A stretch of 64,000 nt of DNA from Ginsengibacter hankyongi. GTDB lineage: Bacteria > Bacteroidota > Bacteroidia > Chitinophagales > Chitinophagaceae. Both the position numbers and the translations under genes were made by a program. The notes beneath the pieces were generated by a model. The model saw only the letters and a list, made by a program, of their open reading frames with translations. It had not been told where the DNA came from and searched no databases. The stretch spans positions 469,365 to 533,364 of the forward strand of contig NZ_VYQF01000003.1 of assembly GCF_008710285.1 (NCBI RefSeq). The letters are read 5' to 3'. Shown in pieces: positions 26,063 to 37,400 of this stretch (position 1 is the first letter of the stretch; every line of letters begins with the position of its first letter).

Positions 26063-29000
26063 GTTGTGATTTGCTTTCAACGAATGTTAGTAACTTAGTT
26101 CTTTCACATCATAAAAATCTTCCGGACCTGCAAAATATAGTTGTGATTTGCTTTCAACGAATGATATTAACTTAGTTCTTTCACATCTTGGTTCAGAAAT
26201 GCCATAACGGTAATATAGTTGTGATTTGCTTTCAACGAATGATATTAACTTAGTTCTTTCACATCTGGTGTTTTTGCAACTACTGTGTTGCCTTTGTTGT
26301 GATTTGCTTTCAACGAATGATATTAACTTAGTTCTTTCACATCAACGTTGGAGGAAAAGAATGAGCATACAAAGTTGTGATTTGCTTTCAACGAATGATA
26401 TTAACTTAGTTCTTTCACATCACTCTTTATCGTTAGGGCTCATGGCCTCAAGTTGTGATTTGCTTTCAACGAATGATATTAACTTAGTTCTTTCACATCT
26501 CCGGCAGTACGGGGCACACACACAGATTAGTTGTGATTTGCTTTCAACGAATGATATTAACTTAGTTCTTTCACATCTTCACCCCGTTAATTACAACCAT
26601 ATTGCAGTTGTGATTTGCTTTCAACGAATGATATTAACTTAGTTCTTTCACATCGAAGTTCCCGGAATACTATCAACCCGGTAAGTTGTGATTTGCTTTC
26701 AACGAATGATATTAACTTAGTTCTTTCACATCTCATGAAAATAGACAATACTCGCTTAATGGTTGTGATTTGCTTTCAACGAATGATATTAACTTAGTTC
26801 TTTCACATCTTATTGCATCTTCAACAATTGCTTGCCAATAAGTTGTGATTTGCTTTCAACGAATGATATTAACTTAGTTCTTTCACATCAGACCACACCA
26901 TTGTAATCCGCGCCTGCAAGTTGTGATTTGCTTTCAACGAATGATATTAACTTAGTTCTTTCACATCTCTATAGCCTTACGGTTTCCCAGGCCTGCCAGT
27001 TGTGATTTGCTTTCAACGAATGATATTAACTTAGTTCTTTCACATCGGGATTTGATATTTCACTACACGTTCACGGTTGTGATTTGCTTTCAACGAATGA
27101 TATTAACTTAGTTCTTTCACATCGGCACCCGTCATAGACAACCTGTTACCGGAGTTGTGATTTGCTTTCAACGAATGATATTAACTTAGTTCTTTCACAT
27201 CATACAAGGTTTCATTACTACCAGTGAGACTGTTGTGATTTGCTTTCAACGAATGATATTAACTTAGTTCTTTCACATCCGATTTGCAAAAAGAAATTGC
27301 CCAACGTGTGTTGTGATTTGCTTTCAACGAATGATATTAACTTAGTTCTTTCACATCTCAATACATAGGACTACCAGACGACATAATGTTGTGATTTGCT
27401 TTCAACGAATGATATTAACTTAGTTCTTTCACATCGCATGCAGTCTAATTATAAAATAAATCTTAGTTGTGATTTGCTTTCAACGAATGATATTAACTTA
27501 GTTCTTTCACATCAATTACCAGCGTATTACCTGCAATGGTGCTGTTGTGATTTGCTTTCAACGAATGATATTAACTTAGTTCTTTCACATCCCAGAAGTC
27601 GGTTGTAGCGAAATCGAGATCGTTGTGATTTGCTTTCAACGAATGATATTAACTTAGTTCTTTCACATCTTAAAGTTTTTCGAGATCCGCTTTAAATTGT
27701 TGTGATTTGCTTTCAACGAATGATATTAACTTAGTTCTTTCACATCTTACGACAATTTAAAGAGCCAATGTTACTTGTTGTGATTTGCTTTCAACGAATG
27801 ATATTAACTTAGTTCTTTCACATCCCAAAATACACAGCTAACATTTGTGCTCCTGTTGTGATTTGCTTTCAACGAATGATATTAACTTAGTTCTTTCACA
27901 TCTAATGGTCTTGTATATGTGGCGAGTATAAGTGTTGTGATTTGCTTTCAACGAATGATATTAACTTAGTTCTTTCACATCCATTTCAGGCATCGGCATA
28001 AACGATAGCCAGTTGTGATTTGCTTTCAACGAATGATATTAACTTAGTTCTTTCACATCACCAAGCCCGATCATCACCCGGTAGTTACCCGTTGTGATTT
28101 GCTTTCAACGAATGATATTAACTTAGTTCTTTCACATCATTCCTTCTTAACATAGTTTCTATCATTAAGTTGTGATTTGCTTTCAACGAATGATATTAAC
28201 TTAGTTCTTTCACATCAAGCTGTCAATTCTTATCGGTTGAGCAAGAGTTGTGATTTGCTTTCAACGAATGATATTAACTTAGTTCTTTCACATCAAGAGA
28301 ACCCATTTAAAGAATTTGACCGGGGTTGTGATTTGCTTTCAACGAATGATATTAACTTAGTTCTTTCACATCCTTCAGGAAAATGTAGTCCCTGTTTTAT
28401 TAGTTGTGATTTGCTTTCAACGAATGATATTAACTTAGTTCTTTCACATCAGGCCGCTGGCTCCGCATAGGCAAACTTTGGTTGTGATTTGCTTTCAACG
28501 AATGATATTAACTTAGTTCTTTCACATCTCCGCGATTTGAATGCTCAAATAATGGATGTTGTGATTTGCTTTCAACGAATGATATTAACTTAGTTCTTTC
28601 ACATCCTACAACCGTAAACGGCCATGCATTAAGCAGGTTGTGATTTGCTTTCAACGAATGATATTAACTTAGTTCTTTCACATCTTCGCGGCGCGGCGGC
28701 GTCCAGCTTGCTTTGTTGTGATTTGCTTTCAACGAATGATATTAACTTAGTTCTTTCACATCAAAAATTTATTGAAAGCAGTAACTACAGCTGTTGTGAT
28801 TTGCTTTCAACGAATGATATTAACTTAGTTCTTTCACATCCGATACAGTTAACCCAAAGGTATGGCTTGAGTTGTGATTTGCTTTCAACGAATGATATTA
28901 ACTTAGTTCTTTCACATCATTTCAATATGCATTGAATTGAATGGATTAGTTGTGATTTGCTTTCAACGAATGATATTAACTTAGTTCTTTCACATCATTT

Positions 29001-32000
29001 CAATATGCATTGAATTGAATGGATTAGTTGTGATTTGCTTTCAACGAATGATATTAACTTAGTTCTTTCACATCATTTCAATATGCATTGAATTGAATGG
29101 ATTAGTTGTGATTTGCTTTCAACGAATGATATTAACTTAGTTCTTTCACATCATTTCAATATGCATTGAATTGAATGGATTAGTTGTGATTTGCTTTCAA
29201 CGAATGATATTAACTTAGTTCTTTCACATCCATAATAGCCGTAATGATAGACCCTTGGCTGTTGTGATTTGCTTTCAACGAATGATATTAACTTAGTTCT
29301 TTCACATCGTGGGGAAATCTGCCCTTGCCGGGCAACTTGTTGTGATTTGCTTTCAACGAATGATATTAACTTAGTTCTTTCACATCAGAAATGTTGCTCG
29401 GCAACGGCGGCACACGGTTGTGATTTGCTTTCAACGAATGATATTAACTTAGTTCTTTCACATCTGATAATCGAAGTTGTCGCACTCTCCAATGTTGTGA
29501 TTTGCTTTCAACGAATGATATTAACTTAGTTCTTTCACATCGAACCTGTGGTTGCAGTGAATGAAAGAGTTAGTTGTGATTTGCTTTCAACGAATGATAT
29601 TAACTTAGTTCTTTCACATCAGGTAGAAACATACAGGTTAACATCGGTTAGTTGTGATTTGCTTTCAACGAATGATATTAACTTAGTTCTTTCACATCCG
29701 TGAATAACTGCTACCAAAAAGTTTTTAGGTTGTGATTTGCTTTCAACGAATGATATTAACTTAGTTCTTTCACATCAAAGTTTCTTAAGAATATTATTTC
29801 CTGGTAGTTGTGATTTGCTTTCAACGAATGATATTAACTTAGTTCTTTCACATCGGGATAAACGCTATAATAAGAGAGGTGTTGTTGTGATTTGCTTTCA
29901 ACGAATGATATTAACTTAGTTCTTTCACATCTTCATATTCATTTGCAGTTGAAGGATTCAAGTTGTGATTTGCTTTCAACGAATGATATTAACTTAGTTC
30001 TTTCACATCCCAACCTTCTGTAGATACTTACACTAACAACGTTGTGATTTGCTTTCAACGAATGATATTAACTTAGTTCTTTCACATCTATTGAAGGCAT
30101 TGGCCTTAATGATAGTCAGTTGTGATTTGCTTTCAACGAATGATATTAACTTAGTTCTTTCACATCCAGGGATTTTTTTTAACAAAGCAAACAACGTTGT
30201 GATTTGCTTTCAACGAATGATATTAACTTAGTTCTTTCACATCTTATGATTACTCAAATAAAACTAATGCACAAGTTGTGATTTGCTTTCAACGAATGAT
30301 ATTAACTTAGTTCTTTCACATCCACTTTTACATGGAGTCAATTTGTTATGTTGTTGTGATTTGCTTTCAACGAATGATATTAACTTAGTTCTTTCACATC
30401 TGTTTGAGTAATGTATGGGTGAACTCCTACGTTGTGATTTGCTTTCAACGAATGATATTAACTTAGTTCTTTCACATCAATTATACCAGAATTACCTCCT
30501 GCTGCACTGTTGTGATTTGCTTTCAACGAATGATATTAACTTAGTTCTTTCACATCATAGCCTGTACCACCTGTTGCAACGGTAATGTTGTGATTTGCTT
30601 TCAACGAATGATATTAACTTAGTTCTTTCACATCTGGCACTGCATTTAGTAATGCCCCACTGCTGTTGTGATTTGCTTTCAACGAATGATATTAACTTAG
30701 TTCTTTCACATCTTAAAACAATTTTTCATAATGGTAAATTAGTTGTGATTTGCTTTCAACGAATGATATTAACTTAGTTCTTTCACATCAAAAATTTATG
30801 CCAGAAGTATTAGAACCGTTGTGATTTGCTTTCAACGAATGATATTAACTTAGTTCTTTCACATCGAACTTATATTTCAGCGTATCATATCTTCCGTTGT
30901 GATTTGCTTTCAACGAATGATATTAACTTAGTTCTTTCACATCAATAAAATACACTGAAGCTGAAGCAAAGGCGTTGTGATTTGCTTTCAACGAATGATA
31001 TTAACTTAGTTCTTTCACATCATGGTAAGAACGGGCGAAGAGCAGGAATACGTTGTGATTTGCTTTCAACGAATGATATTAACTTAGTTCTTTCACATCT
31101 TGAGACCCGGGGGGAAACCGTTATTACTTGTTGTGATTTGCTTTCAACGAATGATATTAACTTAGTTCTTTCACATCATCTACCACAGGAACAGTAGGCG
31201 TTTTGCCGTTGTGATTTGCTTTCAACGAATGATATTAACTTAGTTCTTTCACATCCCAAAAGGTTAAGCGTTTACATCTTGTAAAGTTGTGATTTGCTTT
31301 CAACGAATGATATTAACTTAGTTCTTTCACATCTCCAAAAGTTTCTACCAATTCTGAACCGTTAGTTGTGATTTGCTTTCAACGAATGATATTAACTTAG
31401 TTCTTTCACATCCTAATTCGTTTTCGTCTTTGTCTTGTAATAGTTGTGATTTGCTTTCAACGAATGATATTAACTTAGTTCTTTCACATCTTTAATGTGT
31501 TACGGCGCCACGTTCTCGCAGTTGTGATTTGCTTTCAACGAATGATATTAACTTAGTTCTTTCACATCCAACCCGATATTTTTACCACCTGTAGATATGT
31601 TGTGATTTGCTTTCAACGAATGATATTAACTTAGTTCTTTCACATCATTAGCACTTGCGATGTTTTCTTCAATGGGTTGTGATTTGCTTTCAACGAATGA
31701 TATTAACTTAGTTCTTTCACATCTGCTCTATATTGACCAAGCTATTGCATCTGTTGTGATTTGCTTTCAACGAATGATATTAACTTAGTTCTTTCACATC
31801 CTGCCAGATGATAACACCTACTTCAACATTGTTGTGATTTGCTTTCAACGAATGATATTAACTTAGTTCTTTCACATCAATAAAGATCTCCAGGAAGCAG
31901 CCGTTGCCGTTGTGATTTGCTTTCAACGAATGATATTAACTTAGTTCTTTCACATCTTCAGGGAAAATTGGAATTACAGTAATGGAGTTGTGATTTGCTT

Positions 32001-32268
32001 TCAACGAATGATATTAACTTAGTTCTTTCACATCAGCCCAGGAATTTATTATTGCATCTATATTGTTGTGATTTGCTTTCAACGAATGATATTAACTTAG
32101 TTCTTTCACATCCAATACTACAGGCAGAATGTTGACCTACATGTTGTGATTTGCTTTCAACGAATGATATTAACTTAGTTCTTTCACATCAAGTTTTAGA
32201 ATCGTTCCCGGAATCGAACCGTTGTGATTTGCTTTCAACGAATGATATTAACTTAGTTCTTTCACATC
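26063..32268 (+). CRISPR. type II-C CRISPR array, 80 repeats and 79 spacers
   Basis: The repeat is 48 bp, beginning GTTGTGATTTGCTTTCAA and ending TTCTTTCACATC. Spacers are 29-32 bp, mostly 30. The first 18 bases match the anti-repeat of the tracrRNA at 39224, so crRNAs are read from the plus strand. The first repeat (26063-26110) has two changes from consensus (positions 25 and 28), which marks the old end. The array therefore probably grows at the right end, near cas2. Counting 78-bp steps along the array gives 80 repeats. Four consecutive spacers (28919-29182) are identical. The repeat start resembles that of known Bacteroides type II-C arrays. Confidence 0.97.
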
Positions 32269-32314
32269 GCATTTGGCTGAAAGGCTTGTTAATACAGTGT
32301 TTGAACTACTTTTG

Positions 32315-32355
32315 CAGGAATAAAAAAATGGATATGTTTCAGTTTTTTATTCCTG
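32315..32355. terminator. bidirectional terminator between array and cas2
   Basis: CAGGAATAAAAAA (32315-32327) and TTTTTTATTCCTG (32343-32355) form a perfect 13-bp stem with A and T runs on either side. It lies between the array, read rightward, and cas2, read leftward, so it can end both transcripts. Confidence 0.75.
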
Positions 32356-32362
32356 TTTTCGT

Positions 32363-32743
<381 letters not shown>

Positions 32744-32808
32744 TTATTTTAGCTACTCACTCACGGTGCCGGTAAGGATAGCAATGGGTGCCAGCCCTAT
32801 ACGGAAAC

Positions 32809-33726
32809 TTAATCCATAAACGGGTAAAGCATTTTCCTCGATTCACCTTCAAAACATTTGGCAAGAGACGCGGTGGTGCGTTGCACAGCGTTCATCATAG
32901 GGCTTTTTTGCCCGTCAATTATTACGTCCAATGCCGGTATGCTTAGCAGGTTCCGTTTCATGGCGGGAGTCATTTCCAAAAATTTCCCGTTGCCTCTTAT
33001 AATTGCGCAAACTAATTTATCTACATAAGGGCGGTAAGGCTCCATTACATCATCGGCAAGGCAATAAGCGTTGTACTGGTTGCGGTGAAAAATACCTAAC
33101 GTTGGCAGGAGCCCGCTTGCTACGAGGCTTCTCGCCACTAATGCCCGTAAAATAGAATAACCGTAATTGAGCAGGTTATTGGGTGGCAGCCCAAACCGGT
33201 CTCTTTTAAATTCCAAGAAAGCGGGAAATACATGTTTCCAATAATACATGGCCGCTTTAGCTTCGCAATTGGTGGTATCACCGCTTTTTACAGCAGCGGC
33301 AAGATTTATTAAATATTTACCAGCGTGGTCTGCAGGAACATTTTCCGGCCTTTGTTCTTTTAATACAGCTGCCTGGTTTGTTATTTTAGCTGTTACCGTT
33401 TGCTGCCACAATTGTTTTTTTAATGGGGCAGTGGCCGCAATCTGTGCTTTAAACTTCTGGCTTTGTAGCGTATGCCCGTCTAAACAGAGCTGCATACCCG
33501 CGGGGTGGTGCTTATCGTCACAGGTAATAACGGCTGTATTGTTGCCCAGCAGTTTTGCCAGTAAAGATTGTGTGATGGTTATTTGCTGGTGGTCTAGGAT
33601 TATTAAGCCAATATCTTCTATAGGCACCGATTTGGTTTCGCCGGTAGCTTGCATTTCTATCACCATTTGTTCGTTGGTAGTTTTGAGGTAGGCGGGGTTG
33701 CCGAAGTATAGTGTGCGTTTTATCAT
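32809..33726 (-). CDS. cas1: CRISPR-associated integrase Cas1 (type II)
   Basis: This 305-residue protein has the metal-binding residues of Cas1: Glu155 in NCEAKAA, His214 in GIFHRNQ and the DDVMEPYRP acidic cluster (225-229). The N-terminal beta-domain and length fit type II Cas1. It catalyses integration of new spacers with Cas2. The start is 9 bp after the stop of the RAYT gene, so the two are probably translated together. No csn2 or cas4 is present, which agrees with type II-C. Confidence 0.95.
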   Translation of the reverse strand: MIKRTLYFGNPAYLKTTNEQMVIEMQATGETKSVPIEDIGLIILDHQQITITQSLLAKLLGNNTAVITCDDKHHPAGMQLCLDGHTLQSQKFKAQIAATAPLKKQLWQQTVTAKITNQAAVLKEQRPENVPADHAGKYLINLAAAVKSGDTTNCEAKAAMYYWKHVFPAFLEFKRDRFGLPPNNLLNYGYSILRALVARSLVASGLLPTLGIFHRNQYNAYCLADDVMEPYRPYVDKLVCAIIRGNGKFLEMTPAMKRNLLSIPALDVIIDGQKSPMMNAVQRTTASLAKCFEGESRKMLYPFMD

Positions 33727-33735
33727 GTATGGTTT

Positions 33736-34338
33736 TCAATTCAATAAATAACGCTCCAGGTTGTCATATTCCGCGTAGCTATTTATTTTTCCTTCATGCA
33801 GCCTGAAATAATTTTCGGAGTTTTCATAAAGCGCTTTTAAAACGGGCAGCCGTTCCACATGAAAGTTATGAAACGATGACACGTTCCAATGAGCAGGATG
33901 TTGAGTAAAACCATGCTTTACCTGGTTAAGATGAATATATAAAATAACTGCTGCCAGGTAATCTTTTTGCAGGATGGCTTTTTTTGTAAAATTCTCTAAG
34001 AACAAAGAACCCCGCCGTTCGTATTTTTTATTAAATGCTTTTGAATAGCCGTTGAAAAAATTGGAGAATTGCTTGCTTAATAAATTAGACGCGGCCACAC
34101 CTGCCAGGTTTTTGAAACCTGGCAGGTGTGCGGTAATAGCCTCCGCCGTTTCTAAGCGCACCAGCAGGTGAAAATGATTTCGCATCAAACAATAAGCATA
34201 TGTATCCGCTATGCCATTTATATGTTTATAGTACTGTTGTAGAAAATACCGGTAGTTCTCCGGCTCCCGAAACAAAGCCTCATCGCCATTGGCATGGTTA
34301 AAAATGTGGTAGTATGTGCAAGGCTGGAGTTGATCCAT
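33736..34338 (-). CDS. REP-associated tyrosine transposase (RAYT, IS200-like Y1) inside the cas operon
   Basis: This 200-residue protein has the Y1 transposase signature: HFH at residues 55-57 in MRNHFHLLVRL (the HuH metal site), the helix FSNFFNGYSKAFNKKYERRGSLFLENF and a likely nucleophile Tyr134 in AVILYIHLNQVKHGF. RAYTs are single-copy, domesticated relatives of IS200 TnpA that act on REP palindromes. Residues about 70-81 are encoded by a perfect 16-bp-arm palindrome within the gene itself (34096-34130). The gene lies between cas9 (152 bp upstream) and cas1 (9 bp downstream), same strand, so it should be co-transcribed with the adaptation genes. All key residues remain, so activity is plausible. 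Confidence 0.88.
   Translation of the reverse strand: MDQLQPCTYYHIFNHANGDEALFREPENYRYFLQQYYKHINGIADTYAYCLMRNHFHLLVRLETAEAITAHLPGFKNLAGVAASNLLSKQFSNFFNGYSKAFNKKYERRGSLFLENFTKKAILQKDYLAAVILYIHLNQVKHGFTQHPAHWNVSSFHNFHVERLPVLKALYENSENYFRLHEGKINSYAEYDNLERYLLN
34096..34130. repeat. perfect REP-like palindrome within the RAYT coding sequence
   Basis: Sixteen-base arms CACACCTGCCAGGTTT and AAACCTGGCAGGTGTG are separated by TTG. On the coding strand it encodes HLPGFKNLAGV in frame, in a loop before the conserved helix. The core CCTG(C/A)CAGGTTT...AAACCTG is the type of intergenic REP common in Bacteroidota. Family members elsewhere lack this loop as far as I recall, so it looks like an in-frame REP insertion. 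Confidence 0.8.
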
Positions 34339-34490
34339 AATGGTTCATTTTAAATACCATATTTATTACGGCAGGTTGAACTTTTTCATCGCTGCCAATT
34401 TTGTTTTTTGATGTTATTGTGTATTTCAATTAGCATTTGTTTGTTGTTTAAAAAAAGACAGATTGCTAAAAAAAGGTGCACTTGATCATT

Positions 34491-37400
34491 TTATATTTTC
34501 CATTTTACCATTCCATCCGGCAGTACTTCAAAGTGTTTGCCTTCGATGACCATACTTAACCAATTCATAGTATATAACAATTTAGGCCAGGGCTCAAAAT
34601 TGTTAAATTTGTTTTGTATTAAAGCATCCGAAACCTTCTTGGTAAACCCAATAGTACCGCCTCCTCCATATTCATCTTTTGGATATGCTTTCTTTAATTC
34701 GTCATCGTTTCTGTTTTCTAAATGATGCTTAAATGTAATTTGTACTCCTGAAAATTTCACTAAAACGTAAGTACGATAGCTAATCCTTTTTTTATAGTCA
34801 TCGTTCCTTTCGTCTTCTTTTTTATATAACTCATCTGGATTTTCATCATAAAAAATCACCTTTATGCCCGGCTTGAATATTGCATAAGGTTTTTCTTTGT
34901 TACCGTTTTCATCAATGATTACTTCACCGATCTGTTTATCCTTTCTGTATATTTCCAAATCATCAATACTTTTAATTTCACCTGCTTGCACCAATTTGGC
35001 AACGTCCATAAGGGTAATGATTTCTAATTCACGATCAATTCTCTTGTTGCCTTTTTTGTCTTTGATGTTTTTCTGATAAAGAGCGCATAGAATGTTTTCA
35101 CCATTTTTAGCCCAATAATAATTTTTATGTTCCTTATTACTTTGAATGTCTTGCTTCTTAACTCGAACAGGGTTTGTTACGTCATTTGCAAAACAACGTA
35201 TATGCCTGATTTTATGGACTCTTTCACCGGATTTATTTAACATATAAAGTCCGCCATCTTCACTCAAAGTATTAGCAAGTGAGCGATTGCTCATTTGATC
35301 TTTAATTATTCTTTTTAATGCAGGATCAACAATTTTATCTATGTCCAGGTTTTTATCAACTCCTTTTCTAAGACCAAATTTGAAAGCACTATCGCCTTCC
35401 AAAAATTTCCATTCACCTTTTTCATTCCTCAATGGCTTGTCATTCTCATCTCTTTCTACCATTTGAAGTTTTCCGTACATGGTAGCCAGATGCAATTCAC
35501 CCCTGATCGCATCTCCTTTGGCCACAAAATCTTTTCCTTTAAACCGCACTTTTTTAGAAGCAGGAATTACCGAACGGTTTCGGGCAATGTTATTATTTAA
35601 TATGGTTTCATCTAATTGCTTTATGCTATTGTTAAATCCTTTTGGTAGATTGCATTGATATTTTAGTTGTAATAGTTCATCCTTAAGTAGTTTTATTTTT
35701 TCCTCGATAGCCGATTTCTTTTTTTCTGTATTTGACTTAAGCAATAATTCTTCTTCTCTTATTTGATACCAAAGCTCCAGCATTCTGTCACGAATAGCAG
35801 CAACGGGAATTACAGACAATACCATTGCGTCCTTAGCATGGTGGCTATGCTTGCTACGGTCTTTTTTTGTTCCAGTTTCCTGTATGTCAAATATCTTTCG
35901 GAATTGCGCTGTTACTTCCCCTTTCTGCACTTCTACATGATTGAAATAAGATTTGAGGTAGTGAAGGGCATACTTAGAAATAATTTGTGTGTCTTTTAAC
36001 TGACTGTTTTTGAAGCCCGGTTTTACTTCTTTCATGGTAAATCGGTCCACTTTATTGCTCCAGTAATCTAATTCAAACTGCCATAGATGTTTTTCTCGGA
36101 TAGCTTTGTTTTTATATTCAGGTGTACTGGCTCGTTTAGATTTTCCTTTCCAGAACTCTACCCGCATTTCTAAATCTTTTACTTTTTGTTTCCATGTGGC
36201 AATACGTGTTTCTATTTCGGGATAGTTGGATAACTGAGTAGGGATTTGATTCTTTTTTGTATTACGATTGTAGTTGGCAAAGCAAACTGTTTTATTGGCA
36301 ACGCTATTATCAAATGAAATACTACAAGGGATAGTATGCTCTATATCAATTACAGAGTCTTTAAACAAGTCTGTAATTCTAATAGGATTACCGGTATAAA
36401 TGCAAAAGCACTGCTGTTCTTTCCAAAGCCTATATTTTTCAACTACACTATCTTTTGCTTTTTTAAGTTTTACCCATACTTCCTTTTTGATGTTTTCAAA
36501 ATGGTTTTCACTAAACTCATAATACTCCATTTCATCCAAATCTTCGTCTTCGCCATCTTTCTTTTTTTTACGCTTACCTTTTCGTTCCTTTGCTGTGCGG
36601 TCATCTTCAACCGCGGTGAATTTACCACTTTTCTCAAATCCTTCAGGCAATTCAATCATCTCGTACCATAACCGAAATTTATCAATATCACTATCTGAAT
36701 CTGCATTGGCTAACGAACCTACTGCTTCAGGATCATTAAGTAATTCAAGAATGGCTGCTCCAAATTCTTCGTTTTCTTTGCGCCTGATTTCCTGGTATTT
36801 TTCAATAGCCCATCTCTTATTGGTGTCGTTTAATTCACGAGCTACTTCTACTACGACTCTTGTTTCTTCATCAACCTGCTCCGTGACAATATAATAGTTG
36901 ACTAATTTTTTTAATTCATGCAAAGTACGCAAGGCCATTGGGTTCTTGAACGCACCTGTTTTGGGCGAACCAAGCATTACCTTTTGTATTCCTTTGCCGT
37001 CGTATTTGTAATATTCATCTCTTGCCTGCGAATAAATGGCAATCATGGAAGGATGGTAAAGTTTATTTAGCCTTTTGCATTTTCCGCAGTGGCATTTTTC
37101 TTCTCCAGTTTCCAATTTTTTAAATGTGTTCGGGCAATACAACTGATTTGGAAAATTGTCTGCAAGGAACTTTTTCATAGCATCCCCTAGTCGCGGCAGT
37201 TTATAAAAATCACGTTGACCGGACTTGAAGAATCGCTGGTAGTATTCAGTAATTTGCTCCAGTGCATTTTGCCTTTCCTCAGAAAGCTTTTTCCATGTTT
37301 CCTTACCAAAACCTTCTTCAGCTGCTCTTGCTATTTGTACATCATCTCGTTCATTACTTCCAGAAGGAAGTTGCGCATCTATTGAACCAACTACATAAGA

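Noticed and set aside
33248..33691. 147-codon plus-strand frame opposite cas1
   Set aside because: It is the complement of the cas1 coding sequence, with Cys/Ser/Trp-rich noise composition.
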